Assembly: GCA_028693165.1 (NCBI GenBank) | Contig: JAQUVX010000023.1 | Coordinates: 1 to 64,000, forward strand | DNA length: 64,000 nucleotides | Reading direction: 5' to 3' | Source: Lachnospiraceae bacterium | Lineage (GTDB): Bacteria; Bacillota; Clostridia; Lachnospirales; Lachnospiraceae | Shown: piece after piece, positions 1 through 11,043 of the stretch | How the letters are laid out: every line of letters starts with the position of its first letter | How positions within the stretch are numbered: position 1 is the first letter of the stretch | Notes under the pieces: generated by a model | Told to the model about the DNA's origin: nothing | Seen by the model: only the letters and a program-made list of their open reading frames with translations | Database searches by the model: none | Translations under genes and position numbers: made by a program

Positions 1-40
1 TATTCTATCCGATTCTGCCTCATGTTACAACCTGTTTTTT
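1..40 (+). ncRNA. 3' end of a small structured RNA (truncated by window edge)
   Basis: Bases 19-39 match the 3' end of the small RNA at 42053-42167 with a single difference: the shared stretch reads CCTCATGTTA-Y-AACCTGTTTTT. In the complete copy the GTTAYAACCT part is the 3' strand of a closing helix, followed by a U tract. Here GTTACAACCT (24-33) is followed by six T. The 5' half would lie before the window. Function unknown; the call rests on similarity between the two copies. Confidence 0.45.
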
Positions 41-46
41 AGCAGC

Positions 47-76
47 GAAAGAGCCAGCGGGGTAGCTGGCTCTTTC
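47..76. repeat. Perfect 12-bp inverted repeat (hairpin)
   Basis: GAAAGAGCCAGC (47-58) and its exact complement (65-76) flank a 6-nt loop. Neither side has an adjoining U tract in the direction of transcription, so it is not a standard intrinsic terminator, although it lies between the U tract of the small RNA and the end of ftsH and may act as a 3' stabiliser. Bases 77-282 show nothing else that I can support. Confidence 0.5.
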
Positions 77-282
77 AGGAGAAGGTATTTCGTTTCTTAA
101 TGGGGTGTAGCAAAAAACTATATAATGTATTGGGGGGTTTACGTTAATTATAGTATCACATCCCATAAAATAAGTGTGCACAAACTTGATTGAATTTCCA
201 TATCTTTTTTATGCATTTTAACGAAACATTATTTCACATGGGTGTTTTTCATGAAATTCCTATATCCCCGCTAAGTCCGGAC

Positions 283-2085
283 CTATGCCGGAAACAGTTT
301 CTCGAACTCTTCCTGGCCGATCTTTTCCCGCTCTACCAGCAGCGCACTGCAGCTGTCCAGTACCGCACGGTATTCCAGGATAATGGAACGCGCCTTCTGA
401 TAGCACTCGTCGATGATGCGCTTCACCTCGCTGTCAATCTCGGAGGCCACACCTTCGCCGTAGCTGCGGGTATGCGCCAGATCACGTCCGATGAAGACCT
501 CATCATCATCGTTGCCGTAATCGATCATGCCGATCTTGTCGGACATGCCATATTTCGTCACCATCGCGCGGGCAATCTTGGAGGCATGCTTGATGTCCTG
601 GGAAGCCCCGGTCGTCACATCCTCAAAAATAATCTCCTCCGCGATGCGTCCGCCCAAGGATACCATGATATCCTGCATCATCCGTCCCTTGGTGTTGAAC
701 ATTTCGTCCTCACCCGGCAGCGGCATGGTGTATCCGGCCGCTCCCACTCCGGTTGGAATGATGGAAACCGTGTGAACCGGTCCCACATCCGGCAGCACAT
801 GGAACAAAATCGCATGGCCGGACTCATGATATGCGGTGATTCGCTTCTCTTTGTCTGAAATCACGCGGCTCTTTTTCTCCGCACCGATACCGACCTTCAC
901 AAAGGACTGATCGATATCCGCCTGGCGGATAAAGCTGTGATTCTCTCTTGCGGCCAGAATCGCCGCCTCATTCATCAGATTCTCAAGATCCGCTCCGGTA
1001 AATCCGGAGGTGGTTCTCGCCACACGCATCAGATCGACATCCTCGCCGAGCGGTTTCTCCTTGGAATGAACCCGCAGAATCTCCTCGCGCCCCTTCACAT
1101 CCGGGCGGCCAACCGCTACCTTGCGGTCAAAACGCCCCGGACGCAGGATTGCCGGATCCAGAATATCCACACGGTTCGTCGCCGCCATCACGATGATCCC
1201 TTCGTTGATGCCGAAGCCGTCCATCTCAACCAGAAGCTGGTTCAGGGTCTGCTCACGCTCATCGTGACCACCGCCCATACCGGTACCACGGCGGCGTGCC
1301 ACGGCATCGATCTCATCAATGAACACGATACACGGTGCGTTCTTCTTCGCATCCTCAAACAGGTCGCGGACACGGGAAGCGCCCACGCCGACAAACATCT
1401 CCACAAAATCCGAACCGGAAATACTGAAAAACGGCACTCCCGCCTCACCGGCTACTGCCTTGGCAAGCAAGGTCTTACCGGTTCCAGGAGGTCCGACAAG
1501 GATAACACCCTTCGGGATACGCGCTCCAAGGCTGGTGTATTTCTGTGGACTGCGCAGGAAATCTACCATCTCCTCCAGATCTTCCTTTTCTTCCTGCAAA
1601 CCCGCGACGCTTTTGAACGTCACCTTGCTGTCATGGGTCATGCGGGCACGGCTCTTGCCGAAATTCATCATCTTGGCATTGGTTCCGCCGCCGCTTCCGG
1701 CACGCAGATTCATCATAACGATGATCAGCACAACCGCTCCGACCGACAGTACGACCGGAAGAAGCATCGTCAGCCAGTAATTGCTCTGCGGTACATTCCG
1801 AAGCACATAATCAATCCCCTTGGCCTCCAGAAATGCCTGTGTCTCTTTCACGTCGGAAACATAGACGACATAGCCCTCTCCACTGTTCAGCACAATCTGC
1901 ACCTCACCGGTCGGGGTCTGTTCATTCTGTTGAATGGTCAGGCTCTGGATTCCACCCTGGTCCAAAACCTGTAAAAACTGTTGATTGCTCATCGTCTCAT
2001 CGCCGCCGCGCGGGATGAGATAGAGCAGAGCTGTCACAATCAGCAGAATCAGCAAAATTCCGCTGCCACGATATTGTTGTTTCAC
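283..2085 (-). CDS. ftsH: ATP-dependent zinc metalloprotease FtsH
   Basis: Membrane-bound AAA+ protease that degrades misfolded membrane proteins and short-lived regulators as a hexamer. The 600-residue protein shows two membrane segments (about 10-26 and 104-126) around an extracytoplasmic loop, Walker A GPPGTGKT at 198-205, Walker B IVFIDEID at 253-260, the second region of homology with RPGRFDR at 315-321, and the zinc-protease motif HESGH at 420-424. Length is normal. Translation starts at GTG 2085, directly after the hpt TAA; its AGGAGG lies inside the last hpt codons, so the two are probably translationally coupled. Last gene of the tilS-hpt-ftsH unit, an order known from Bacillus and Clostridia. 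Confidence 0.97.
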   Translation of the reverse strand: MKQQYRGSGILLILLIVTALLYLIPRGGDETMSNQQFLQVLDQGGIQSLTIQQNEQTPTGEVQIVLNSGEGYVVYVSDVKETQAFLEAKGIDYVLRNVPQSNYWLTMLLPVVLSVGAVVLIIVMMNLRAGSGGGTNAKMMNFGKSRARMTHDSKVTFKSVAGLQEEKEDLEEMVDFLRSPQKYTSLGARIPKGVILVGPPGTGKTLLAKAVAGEAGVPFFSISGSDFVEMFVGVGASRVRDLFEDAKKNAPCIVFIDEIDAVARRRGTGMGGGHDEREQTLNQLLVEMDGFGINEGIIVMAATNRVDILDPAILRPGRFDRKVAVGRPDVKGREEILRVHSKEKPLGEDVDLMRVARTTSGFTGADLENLMNEAAILAARENHSFIRQADIDQSFVKVGIGAEKKSRVISDKEKRITAYHESGHAILFHVLPDVGPVHTVSIIPTGVGAAGYTMPLPGEDEMFNTKGRMMQDIMVSLGGRIAEEIIFEDVTTGASQDIKHASKIARAMVTKYGMSDKIGMIDYGNDDDEVFIGRDLAHTRSYGEGVASEIDSEVKRIIDECYQKARSIILEYRAVLDSCSALLVEREKIGQEEFEKLFPA

Positions 2086-2622
2086 TTAGTTGCCTCCTTG
2101 CTGTTCTACGACTCCGATAAATGGCAGATTGCGGTATTTCTGGGCGTAATCCAGCCCGTAGCCTACCACGAATTCATCCGGGATACTAAAGCAGGTGTAA
2201 TCGACTGTCACCTGTTTTTTTACACGGCGCTCCGGCTTGTCAAGCAGGGTGCACAGGCGGATATCTGCCGGACCGCGCTGCCTTAACACTTCGATCAGGT
2301 AAGACAGCGTGCGGCCTGAGTCGATGATGTCCTCCACGATCAGCACATGCTTGCCCGTCAGCGACTCATCCAGATCCTTGACAATACGCACCACACCGCT
2401 TGATTTGGTGTCATCCCCGTAGCTGGACACCGACATGAAATCCAGGGTTACCGGCACGCTCAGACGTTTCGCCAGCTCACAGGTAAAGAACACCCCGCCC
2501 TTTAAGACACAGATCATATGCACGGTCTTGCCCTCATAATCACGGCTGACCTGCGCCGCAACCTCGCTGATTTTTTGATTTACTTCTTCTTCTGTCAACA
2601 GGACACGAATCTTATCTTCCAT
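2086..2622 (-). CDS. hpt: Hypoxanthine phosphoribosyltransferase
   Basis: Purine salvage enzyme that joins hypoxanthine or guanine to PRPP. The 178-residue product has the family's PRPP-binding stretch VLIVEDIIDSGRTL and the usual C-terminal DFVVGYGLDYAQKYRNLP-like segment. I chose the ATG at 2622, with GGAGGAG five to seven bases upstream, over a TTG six codons earlier that lacks a ribosome site. It overlaps the end of tilS by 11 bases and abuts ftsH. Confidence 0.95.
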   Translation of the reverse strand: MEDKIRVLLTEEEVNQKISEVAAQVSRDYEGKTVHMICVLKGGVFFTCELAKRLSVPVTLDFMSVSSYGDDTKSSGVVRIVKDLDESLTGKHVLIVEDIIDSGRTLSYLIEVLRQRGPADIRLCTLLDKPERRVKKQVTVDYTCFSIPDEFVVGYGLDYAQKYRNLPFIGVVEQQGGN

Positions 2623-4012
2623 GATTTTCTCCTCCGTCAAACGTTACCTGTAAGATTGCCTTTGTATCGTTCGTAATTTTATAGTATTCACTGATCCGAT
2701 ATCCGACCACCCAGAGCACATGATGTCCCTCCGCCAGAAGCAGAATTCGCTCCCGTTCTTCCCGCGGAATCTTTTCGTCGATCATATATCGGGCAATCAT
2801 CTTGCGCTGTCCGTCCGGAAGCATCAGATAATCTCCCTCCTGACGGCTCCTTACAGACAAACTAACCTTAATTTTATCATAATCAAACCATTTCGTATAC
2901 TGGTTTTTTGGGATTTCCGCCTCTTTTTCCCTTGGAAATACCTGCATATGAAAATTTTTCTCATCCGCACAGCCTGTTTCCTGCGCCAGCTCCTGCACTG
3001 CCCGGCCTTGCTCCAGACGCAGCGCCGTGTAACCAACCACCGCACGCACGCCCCCCGGCAAGTTCATCTGGCCTCCGACCGGGCCGGCGGACAACGCTGT
3101 CAGCTGTGCATAATGGCGCGCCGTGACATCCTTCTGATGGGGTGCGGCAAGATCCAGCATGCGGCGCAGAAGATAGGTCTGAATGATCTCCTCCTGCTGC
3201 AAAAACGCCTCCAGCGCGATCTCTGCCGCCACACCCTCCTGTCCGCTTCCCGCTTTCTCCCACACGCGCCCGGCCTGCGCTTCCAGATAGGCATCCGCCT
3301 GCGCAAAGATCCGGCCCGCACGAAGAATATTTTCCTCTGCCCGTGTATTGACCTGCTCCTTCAATACAGGCAGAATCTGGGTGCGAATCCGGTTGCGGGT
3401 GTAATCCTCCGACTGATTGGTAGAATCCTCACACCAGCTTATGTTCTGTTCCTTAAGATATGCAAGGATTTCCTCCCTGCTCACATCGAGCAGGGGCCGA
3501 ATGCGCCTGCCCTGCACCGCGCGTATACCGGAAAGTCCCCGCAGGCCGCTGCCCCGCAGCAGATGATGCAGAATCGTCTCCGCATTATCCTCCTGATGGT
3601 GTGCGACCGCGATCCAGACCGGACGGGGCTGCTGCCCGCCTGCCACTTCCTCCGCCTCCCAGCGCTCCGCCTCCGCCTCCAGCGCCTCATAGCGCAGGAT
3701 CCGCCCGGCTTCCTCCGTGGAAAGATTATGCGCCTTCGCATACCCGCTCACATCCCGGTGAATTCCTGTAAACGGCACGGCAAGCCTTTCGCAGAGCTCC
3801 TTCACATACGCTTCGTCCCGGTCCGCCTCCGCACCGCGCAGCCCGTGATGGACGTGCACCACGCGCAAAGAGACCGACAGCTCCGGCGCAAGCGCATGCA
3901 GTACCGACAAAAGGCAGACTGAGTCTGCCCCTCCCGATACCGCTGCGATCACCCGGTCTCCCAGTCTCAGCATGTCATATTGATTGATCTCTCTTCGCAC
4001 CTGCTCCAGCAT
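2612..4012 (-). CDS. tilS: tRNA(Ile)-lysidine synthase
   Basis: Adds lysine to C34 of the AUA-decoding isoleucine tRNA. The 466-residue protein carries the N-type ATP pyrophosphatase P-loop SGGADS near residue 26, followed by the VHVHHGLRG and AVAHHQEDNAETIL segments typical of TilS, and a C-terminal domain with the family's SRQEGDYL and MIDEKIPREERE-like stretches. Start is ATG 4012 with GGCGGAG upstream. First gene of tilS-hpt-ftsH, with its own strong promoter (4058-4086). Confidence 0.95.
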   Translation of the reverse strand: MLEQVRREINQYDMLRLGDRVIAAVSGGADSVCLLSVLHALAPELSVSLRVVHVHHGLRGAEADRDEAYVKELCERLAVPFTGIHRDVSGYAKAHNLSTEEAGRILRYEALEAEAERWEAEEVAGGQQPRPVWIAVAHHQEDNAETILHHLLRGSGLRGLSGIRAVQGRRIRPLLDVSREEILAYLKEQNISWCEDSTNQSEDYTRNRIRTQILPVLKEQVNTRAEENILRAGRIFAQADAYLEAQAGRVWEKAGSGQEGVAAEIALEAFLQQEEIIQTYLLRRMLDLAAPHQKDVTARHYAQLTALSAGPVGGQMNLPGGVRAVVGYTALRLEQGRAVQELAQETGCADEKNFHMQVFPREKEAEIPKNQYTKWFDYDKIKVSLSVRSRQEGDYLMLPDGQRKMIARYMIDEKIPREERERILLLAEGHHVLWVVGYRISEYYKITNDTKAILQVTFDGGENHGR

Positions 4013-4057
4013 GTAATTCTCCGCCTTTTCCTTTGCGCTTTTGCGGCATATGCTACT

Positions 4058-4086
4058 ACTATACCTAAAATCCGCCTTAAATTCAA
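4058..4086 (-). promoter_or_regulatory. Sigma-A promoter of tilS-hpt-ftsH
   Basis: On the minus strand TTGAAT (4081-4086), a 17-bp spacer and TATAGT (4058-4063) precede tilS by about 45 bases, in the gap after the spoIIE-like gene. Confidence 0.7.
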
Positions 4087-4106
4087 GTATGCTTCCGTAC
4101 GCTTCC

Positions 4107-5519
4107 TCAATCCCGCTTCCAGATCCCAGCCGTCAGCACCGTCATGTCATCCCGGACGACTCCCTGTCCCTGGCAGGCAAACCGCAGAATGCGCTCCGCC
4201 ATATCCTGCGGGCTCTTCACCGGCATGGCCTCTATGTACTCTTTCAGCGCCAGCTCCTGGTTCTCCCCCGGACAGGCATCCAACACCCCGTCCGTGACCA
4301 TGATGATCCGGTCTCCGTCCCACAGCTTCCGCGACAAGAGTGCCGGTTCCACCGGACTTAACACCCCGGCCGGCACCTCCCCGGCCTCCAGAATTTCCAC
4401 TACGCCTGCGCTGAGCACAAAGGTCGGCACCGCTCCCAGCTTCATGGCCTCCAGCACGCCCGTGTGCAGATCCACGCAGCACAGATCCAGGGTCGCCGGG
4501 TGCTGCTCCTGCCCGGTCAGCATCAGGATCGTATTGACCATCTTCAGCGTCGCTCGCGCAGAAAACCCGGTTTCCAGAAGCTGCTGCGTCAGCTCCACCA
4601 CGCGCCGGCTCTCCTCAAAGGCCAGTTCCCCGCTTCCCATCCCGTCAGACAGGTTCATGACCACCTGACCGGGAATCTCTCCCGAATACGTGTAATTATC
4701 CCCGGAAACGCCTTCTCCGGATTTCGACAGGCGCGCCACGCCATACATCATGCGGTAGCTGCCCACCTCGCTGAAGCGGATGGAGGCGGTCTGTCTGGTG
4801 ATCAGCGTCCGCGTATCCGGCGGGGCATACCAGCTTCCCCGTCTCACAGCCTGTCCAAACAATTCCGCGGCATCCCGCGTCGTGATGCATTTGCCGCCTG
4901 TCGTCCGCACGGTAAGATACGCCTCCCGCTGGCGGTTCTCATACTCTAACAACAGCATATTCTCCACCACCATGTGATGCAGGCGGAAGAAATGCCGCAC
5001 CGCCTCCTCCTTCTGCGCCGTGATGTCAGTCGCCTGTTCCATCTGATGCGCAAATTCTTCCAGAATCAGCGCCAGCTCCCGAAACTGAACCATAACCGTG
5101 TCCCGGCTTTCCAGAAAACGGTTTTTCCATTCCAGATTCATGGTTGCCCGCCCCAGGCTGCGGTTTAAATAATTCAAATACTCTTCTTTCCGTCTGCACG
5201 TCTCCTGAAAAAGCCGCGGCATGTCCTCATGATCCACATGCCCCTTCTGCTCAAACGCGCGCAGCAGATAATACAGATAATAGCTGTCCTCGCTTTCACT
5301 GCTGCCGTACAAATTGCACCGGCTGCAGTCCCCGCACACCATCGCGGCCGACATCTGCATCGCCGCCTGTGCGTCCTCCCGGGTCAATCCCCGCTCATCT
5401 GCCATATTGTCTTCACAGGATTTTGCCAGAAGCCCCAGGGACTGAGCCATTTCACTTAGTCTTCCTGCTGTATAAACATTTACATCCGCCATGTCCCGTC
5501 GCTTACTTTTTCTCAACAC
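4107..5519 (-). CDS. SpoIIE-like PP2C phosphatase lacking the membrane domain
   Basis: The C-terminal half matches the PP2C-type phosphatase domain of SpoIIE, which dephosphorylates SpoIIAA to activate sigma-F in the forespore: VSGDNYTYSGEIPGQVVMNLSDGMGSG near 275-300 and VTDGVLDACP plus VRDDMTVL near the end supply the metal-binding aspartates. The N-terminal region has a Cys pair CGDCSRC near residue 62 and helical stretches. At 470 residues it lacks the roughly ten membrane segments of Bacillus SpoIIE (about 820 residues). The position, between divIC and tilS, is that of spoIIE. Start is GTG 5519 behind AGGAGG. A perfect TATAAT (5541-5546, minus) with a poor -35 lies upstream, consistent with an activator-dependent promoter. 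Confidence 0.8.
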   Translation of the reverse strand: MLRKSKRRDMADVNVYTAGRLSEMAQSLGLLAKSCEDNMADERGLTREDAQAAMQMSAAMVCGDCSRCNLYGSSESEDSYYLYYLLRAFEQKGHVDHEDMPRLFQETCRRKEEYLNYLNRSLGRATMNLEWKNRFLESRDTVMVQFRELALILEEFAHQMEQATDITAQKEEAVRHFFRLHHMVVENMLLLEYENRQREAYLTVRTTGGKCITTRDAAELFGQAVRRGSWYAPPDTRTLITRQTASIRFSEVGSYRMMYGVARLSKSGEGVSGDNYTYSGEIPGQVVMNLSDGMGSGELAFEESRRVVELTQQLLETGFSARATLKMVNTILMLTGQEQHPATLDLCCVDLHTGVLEAMKLGAVPTFVLSAGVVEILEAGEVPAGVLSPVEPALLSRKLWDGDRIIMVTDGVLDACPGENQELALKEYIEAMPVKSPQDMAERILRFACQGQGVVRDDMTVLTAGIWKRD

Positions 5520-5578
5520 AAAAATCCCCTCCTAAGCCACATTATATGCGGCCGGAAGGGATTCTATGCCTTTTTCTC

Positions 5579-5911
5579 TCACTTCTTCGGCGCCGGCTTT
5601 AACAAAATCTCGTCCGGTTTCACCAGACCCAGCTTCTGCTTGGCCACCTCTTCGATATACTGTTTTGTCTGCACATAAATGCGGTATTCCTCCAGTTCGC
5701 TGGAACGGCTCTCCTCTTTCTCAACCTGAGCATACAATGCCTCTTCCTTCGCCTGGTACTCCAGATCCCGTTTCCGCATCGAGACACTCTTTAAGTTGAC
5801 CACGACTGCCAGACTTCCAACAACAAGCGTAATACCAATAATCGCCAGGCGGTTTCCCCAGCGATCCTTCTTTTTTCTTCGCGTTTTTCCGCGTTCCTTC
5901 ATACCATTCAC
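5579..5911 (-). CDS. divIC: Septum formation initiator DivIC/FtsB
   Basis: Small single-pass divisome protein. The 110-residue product has a Lys/Arg-rich cytoplasmic start (KTRRKKKDR), one membrane segment around 22-40 and an external coiled coil ending in a conserved IEEVAKQKLGLVKPDEI-type motif. An ATG three codons in (5902) is an alternative start. Lies between yabQ and the spoIIE-like gene, the order seen in Bacillus. Confidence 0.88.
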   Translation of the reverse strand: MNGMKERGKTRRKKKDRWGNRLAIIGITLVVGSLAVVVNLKSVSMRKRDLEYQAKEEALYAQVEKEESRSSELEEYRIYVQTKQYIEEVAKQKLGLVKPDEILLKPAPKK

Positions 5912-5951
5912 CAGCTTTATGATCCACGTCCACCGTTACATGCTTATACTC

Positions 5952-6275
5952 TTATTTCATTCTAAAGCATCTCCGGGCTTTTTTCAATACCTTTCGCAAA
6001 AATGCCCGCAGGATCCGGTCGCAGACCAGCATGGACAGCAGCACCGCCCCGATCACATACAGGCGAAGGGCGCCGTCATTTTCCAGATACAGCAGATAAA
6101 ATGTCACAAACCCGGAGAAAATCCAGTACAGCAGATCCTCCAGCCCGATCCAGAACCAGTTATGAGGCATCACCAGACGAAACAGGCGCAGCAGATCATA
6201 AAGTGCCATCAGGCCGGCCCCCGTCAGCACACTGAAGATGAGCAGTCTCGCCTCCGCCAGAATGTCAGAACTCAT
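5952..6275 (-). CDS. yabQ: Spore cortex biosynthesis protein YabQ
   Basis: 107-residue membrane protein with about three hydrophobic segments (10-28, 42-64, 70-88) and an Arg/Lys-rich tail, fitting YabQ, a mother-cell membrane protein needed for cortex formation. Identification rests on size, topology and position between yabP and divIC; the sequence MALYDLLRLFR is typical. It follows yabP by 21 bases. Confidence 0.85.
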   Translation of the reverse strand: MSSDILAEARLLIFSVLTGAGLMALYDLLRLFRLVMPHNWFWIGLEDLLYWIFSGFVTFYLLYLENDGALRLYVIGAVLLSMLVCDRILRAFLRKVLKKARRCFRMK

Positions 6276-6296
6276 AATGGCCTGCGTCCCGGCTGC

Positions 6297-6581
6297 TCAT
6301 TGGAACATCCTTGCAAACAGAGATTTTCCAGACCGCCGGTAGACCCCGTTGGAGGAATAGGTCAGACTGTCCAGTTCTCCCTCCACATCCACTTCTCCTT
6401 TTTCCACCGTCAGACGGCTGACATGCAATTCTTTTCCGCGAATGGTGAGGAGCCCCATGTCCGTGTCCATGATCACCTGCTTGTCATCGAAGGACACCAC
6501 CTCCCGCACCCCCGTCAGCGCTGCCGATGTGCGGTTCTGCATCAGACACGAATGTGGTCTGATTCCTGTTTTTTCTTCCAT
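6297..6581 (-). CDS. yabP: Sporulation protein YabP
   Basis: 94-residue protein of the YabP/YqfC family, which have a short beta-rich fold and are made in the mother cell. The segments VVSFDDKQVIMDTDMGLLTI and LHVSRLTVEKGEVDVEG match the family pattern. ATG 6581 is preceded by AGGAGG at nine bases. A sigma-E-like promoter lies just upstream (6617-6645). Confidence 0.88.
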   Translation of the reverse strand: MEEKTGIRPHSCLMQNRTSAALTGVREVVSFDDKQVIMDTDMGLLTIRGKELHVSRLTVEKGEVDVEGELDSLTYSSNGVYRRSGKSLFARMFQ

Positions 6582-6616
6582 GCAAAAAGACCTCCTGCCA
6601 TATGAACACCTGGTTC

Positions 6617-6645
6617 AATATATGAGGAGATCTCTCTTTTTATGC
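6617..6645 (-). promoter_or_regulatory. Possible sigma-E promoter of yabP-yabQ
   Basis: On the minus strand GCATAAA, a 14-bp spacer and CATATATT resemble the sigma-E consensus (KMATATT-N14-15-CATACAMT as known from Bacillus subtilis), with two mismatches in each box. yabP is a sigma-E gene in Bacillus, which supports the reading. Confidence 0.45.
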
Positions 6646-6657
6646 AGTTACCCGTTA

Positions 6658-6897
6658 TTACAGATAGCGGTACAGCTCCTTCGCGTCATCCTTGCGAACA
6701 GTCTCCTGAACGTCCAGAACCTCGACCTTTACAGAACTTGTGCCGAACTGTATTTCAATGATATCGCCGGCCTTTACGTTGACCGAAGCTTTCGCCGGTC
6801 GGTCATTCACCAGAACCCGGCCTGCATCACAGGCTTCGTTTGCCACGATCCGTCTCTTGATCAGGCGGGATACCTTCAAATATTTGTCTAATCTCAT
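6658..6897 (-). CDS. rqcP: S4-domain RNA-binding protein RqcP (YabO/Hsp15 family)
   Basis: 79-residue protein that is essentially one S4 domain: MRLDKYLKVSRLIKRR, ACDAGRVLVN and VKAGDIIEI. RqcP works with RqcH in alanine tailing of stalled nascent chains on the 50S subunit. I use the ATG at 6897; a longer reading would run 63 bases back into the HU gene. Only five bases separate the HU stop from this ATG and no good ribosome site is visible, so translation is probably coupled to HU. Confidence 0.9.
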   Translation of the reverse strand: MRLDKYLKVSRLIKRRIVANEACDAGRVLVNDRPAKASVNVKAGDIIEIQFGTSSVKVEVLDVQETVRKDDAKELYRYL

Positions 6898-6902
6898 AAA
6901 AC

Positions 6903-7178
6903 TCAGCCGTTTACCAGATCCTTCAGTGCTTTGCCTGCTTTGAACTTCGGAGTCTTGCATGCTTCGATCTTCATGCTTGCGCCGGTCTTCGGATTTCTGC
7001 CTTCTCTTGCTGCTCTCTCGGATACTTCGAAGGTACCAAAGCCAACCAGCTGAACTTTGTCACTTTTCTTCAGTGCATCAGAAACAACCTCGGTAAATGC
7101 TTTTACTGCTGCTTCTGCGTCTTTCTTGGATAATCCTGCCTGCTCAGCTACTGCTGCAACTAATTCTGTCTTGTTCAT
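6903..7178 (-). CDS. hup: DNA-binding protein HU
   Basis: Nucleoid-associated dimeric DNA-bending protein. The 91-residue product begins MNKTELVAAVAEQAG, has the GFGTFEVSERAAREGRNPKTG arm region and ends in FKAGKALKDLVNG. ATG 7178 sits eight bases from AGGAGG; an ATG two codons earlier is too close to it. A consensus promoter stands upstream (7255-7283). Cotranscribed with rqcP. Confidence 0.97.
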   Translation of the reverse strand: MNKTELVAAVAEQAGLSKKDAEAAVKAFTEVVSDALKKSDKVQLVGFGTFEVSERAAREGRNPKTGASMKIEACKTPKFKAGKALKDLVNG

Positions 7179-7254
7179 TATCATTTCCTCCTAGAATGGC
7201 TGATAGCACCGTTTAGGTAACTATTGCATATTTAATAATTCATGTACTCTTCCA

Positions 7255-7283
7255 TTTATATCCGTTTTAACACGGTTTGTCAA
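7255..7283 (-). promoter_or_regulatory. Sigma-A promoter of hup-rqcP
   Basis: Minus strand: TTGACA (7278-7283), 17-bp spacer, TATAAA (7255-7260). One of the best matches to consensus in the window, fitting a highly expressed nucleoid protein. Predicted start near 7248. Confidence 0.85.
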
Positions 7284-7308
7284 GGTTTTTTGACTTTTTC
7301 ACACGTTT

Positions 7309-9195
<1,887 letters not shown>

Positions 9196-9249
9196 CCTTG
9201 CCCACCTTTCCAAATTCCCCGTCATTCCCTGTCGTGTTCCCCTCTATAC

Positions 9250-10005
9250 TTATGTCAACTGCAATTCTACCGGGCAATGATCCGATCCCATAATCTCTGT
9301 ATGAATCTCCACATCCTTCAGCCTGTCCTTCAGACATTCCGACACACAGAAATAATCGATTCTCCACCCCGCGTTCTTCTCTCTGGCGCGGAACCGATAG
9401 GACCACCAGGAATATATCCCTTCCTGGTTCGGGTAAAAGTAACGGTAGGTGTCAACGAAACCTGACTGCAAAAGCTCGGTGAATTTCCCGCGCTCCTCGT
9501 CCGTAAAGCCTGCATTGTGCCGGTTTGTCCGCGGGTTTTTCAGGTCAATCTCCTGGTGCGCCACATTGAAATCGCCGCAGAAAATGACCGGTTTCCGGGC
9601 CTCAAGCCCCTTCAGATAAGTGCGCCACGCATCCTCCCACTCCATCCGGTAGTCCAGACGGGCCAATGCATCCTTCGAGTTGGGCGTATAGCACGTAATT
9701 ACATAATATTCCGGGAATTCCGCGGTTATGACTCTTCCTTCCTGATCATGCTCTGCAATCCCCAGACCATACGTGACCGCAATCGGCTCCTCTTTGGTAA
9801 AAAGAGCCGTTCCGGAATACCCTTTCTTTTCTGCATAATTCCAATACTGGTGATAACCCGGCAGCTCCAGATCGATCTGCCCCTCCTGGAGCTTCGTCTC
9901 CTGAAGGCAGAAAACATCCGCGTCCGCCTCCTGAAAGAAGTCCAGAAATCCCTTGCCCACACAGGCGCGCAGCCCGTTGACATTCCAGGAAATCATTTTA
10001 GTCAT
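9250..10005 (-). CDS. xth: Exodeoxyribonuclease III (AP endonuclease)
   Basis: 251-residue EEP-family nuclease for base-excision repair: [11 protein letters not shown] at the start, LQETK (metal-binding Glu), [12 protein letters not shown] near 150, and the terminal GSDHCPVEL with the catalytic Asp-His. The ATG at 10005 has AAGGAG upstream and overlaps the stop of the nucleotidyltransferase gene by eight bases. Confidence 0.95.
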   Translation of the reverse strand: MTKMISWNVNGLRACVGKGFLDFFQEADADVFCLQETKLQEGQIDLELPGYHQYWNYAEKKGYSGTALFTKEEPIAVTYGLGIAEHDQEGRVITAEFPEYYVITCYTPNSKDALARLDYRMEWEDAWRTYLKGLEARKPVIFCGDFNVAHQEIDLKNPRTNRHNAGFTDEERGKFTELLQSGFVDTYRYFYPNQEGIYSWWSYRFRAREKNAGWRIDYFCVSECLKDRLKDVEIHTEIMGSDHCPVELQLT

Positions 10006-10921
10006 ATAATCTCTCCTTATAGACTCCATCCGCAATCAGCTTGCGGATCGATGCCACTACCGCTTCTTTGTCCTCCTTATACGTCACTCCGAACCACTTA
10101 TCCCGCGTCTCCAGAACCTGAACTGTGGCCTGTCCGCTCTTGATCAGCTTGTCGATGATCTTCGGCAGAAGATATTCCGCCTTCACATCGCCCTCCCGGA
10201 TCTGATCCAGAAATTCCGGGAAACCGCGCTCCAATTCGTCGAGGAACTTCGGCGGAAGCCCCCACATATTCATAGAAACATGCTGCTTCGCATCCACCAG
10301 CACCGGATCGCCCTGTTCGTTGTTCGCATACAGGCCATTGCCCTTCCACTCGATATCATAGGTCTCCGTCACGTCACGCAGGGTTCCGTCCTCATTGACC
10401 TGGCAGACACCGCGTGTCACGACCCCGTTCTCACTCAGGGTGTTTTCCAGAATAAAACCGCCCATGCACATGTCATAAACCGGTGACTCCGTATCCATCT
10501 GCTCCACCATGTAGTCGTGAATCTTCCGAAAGCCTTCCTTGCCGTAGTAATCGTCTGCATTGATCACAAGAAACGGCTCCTGCACCATGCCCTTGATCGT
10601 CAGAACCGCCTGACCGGTGCCCCATGGCTTTTTGCGTCCCTCCGGCACACCGTAGCCGGCCGGAAGTGCATCCAGCTCCTGAAACGCGTATTCCACATGT
10701 GCCACCTTCTCGATCCGGTTGCCGATGATCTCGCGGAAATCCTTCTCCAAGTCTCTGCGGATGATAAAAATGATCTTGTTAAACCCGGCCTCCAGCGCAT
10801 CGTGAATGGAATAATCCATGATAATCTCGCCGCCAGGCCCCACCGGCTCCAGCTGTTTAATACCGCCTCCGAATCTGCTGCCGATGCCCGCTGCCATAAT
10901 AACCAATGTTGTATTTTTCAT
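9998..10921 (-). CDS. Sugar nucleotidyltransferase (NDP-sugar pyrophosphorylase family)
   Basis: 307-residue protein that begins [20 protein letters not shown], the nucleotide-binding signature of sugar-1-phosphate nucleotidyltransferases, followed by [17 protein letters not shown] and the metal/sugar site VINADDYYG near 120. The sugar and nucleotide are not evident from sequence. Length is near that of GalU/RfbA enzymes. ATG 10921 is preferred over an upstream start nine codons earlier. It has its own promoter and is translationally coupled to xth. Confidence 0.85.
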   Translation of the reverse strand: MKNTTLVIMAAGIGSRFGGGIKQLEPVGPGGEIIMDYSIHDALEAGFNKIIFIIRRDLEKDFREIIGNRIEKVAHVEYAFQELDALPAGYGVPEGRKKPWGTGQAVLTIKGMVQEPFLVINADDYYGKEGFRKIHDYMVEQMDTESPVYDMCMGGFILENTLSENGVVTRGVCQVNEDGTLRDVTETYDIEWKGNGLYANNEQGDPVLVDAKQHVSMNMWGLPPKFLDELERGFPEFLDQIREGDVKAEYLLPKIIDKLIKSGQATVQVLETRDKWFGVTYKEDKEAVVASIRKLIADGVYKERLYD

Positions 10922-10960
10922 GTCTCCGATATCCTTTCTCTTATGCATTATCTACTTTTC

Positions 10961-10989
10961 AATATAACATACTCTAATAGAAAAGGCAA
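10961..10989 (-). promoter_or_regulatory. Sigma-A promoter of the nucleotidyltransferase-xth unit
   Basis: Minus strand: TTGCCT (10984-10989), 17-bp spacer, TATATT (10961-10966), about 40 bases before the gene. Confidence 0.65.
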
Positions 10990-11003
10990 TTTTCTTTCAT
11001 GGC

Positions 11004-11037
11004 AAAAAACCCCTGTCCATCTCTGGGCAGAGGCTTT
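11004..11037 (-). terminator. Intrinsic terminator after lepB
   Basis: Minus strand: AGCCTCTG pairs with CAGGGGTT (one or two G-U pairs), followed by six T. It ends the prs-lepB transcript just after the lepB stop. Confidence 0.7.
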
Positions 11038-11043
11038 CGCGCA

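Noticed and set aside
190-858. Plus-strand open frame opposite ftsH
   Set aside because: It overlaps the clear ftsH gene on the other strand, lacks a ribosome site and has no recognisable domain. The same applies to the many long plus-strand frames opposite minus-strand genes elsewhere, which result from high GC at codon third positions.
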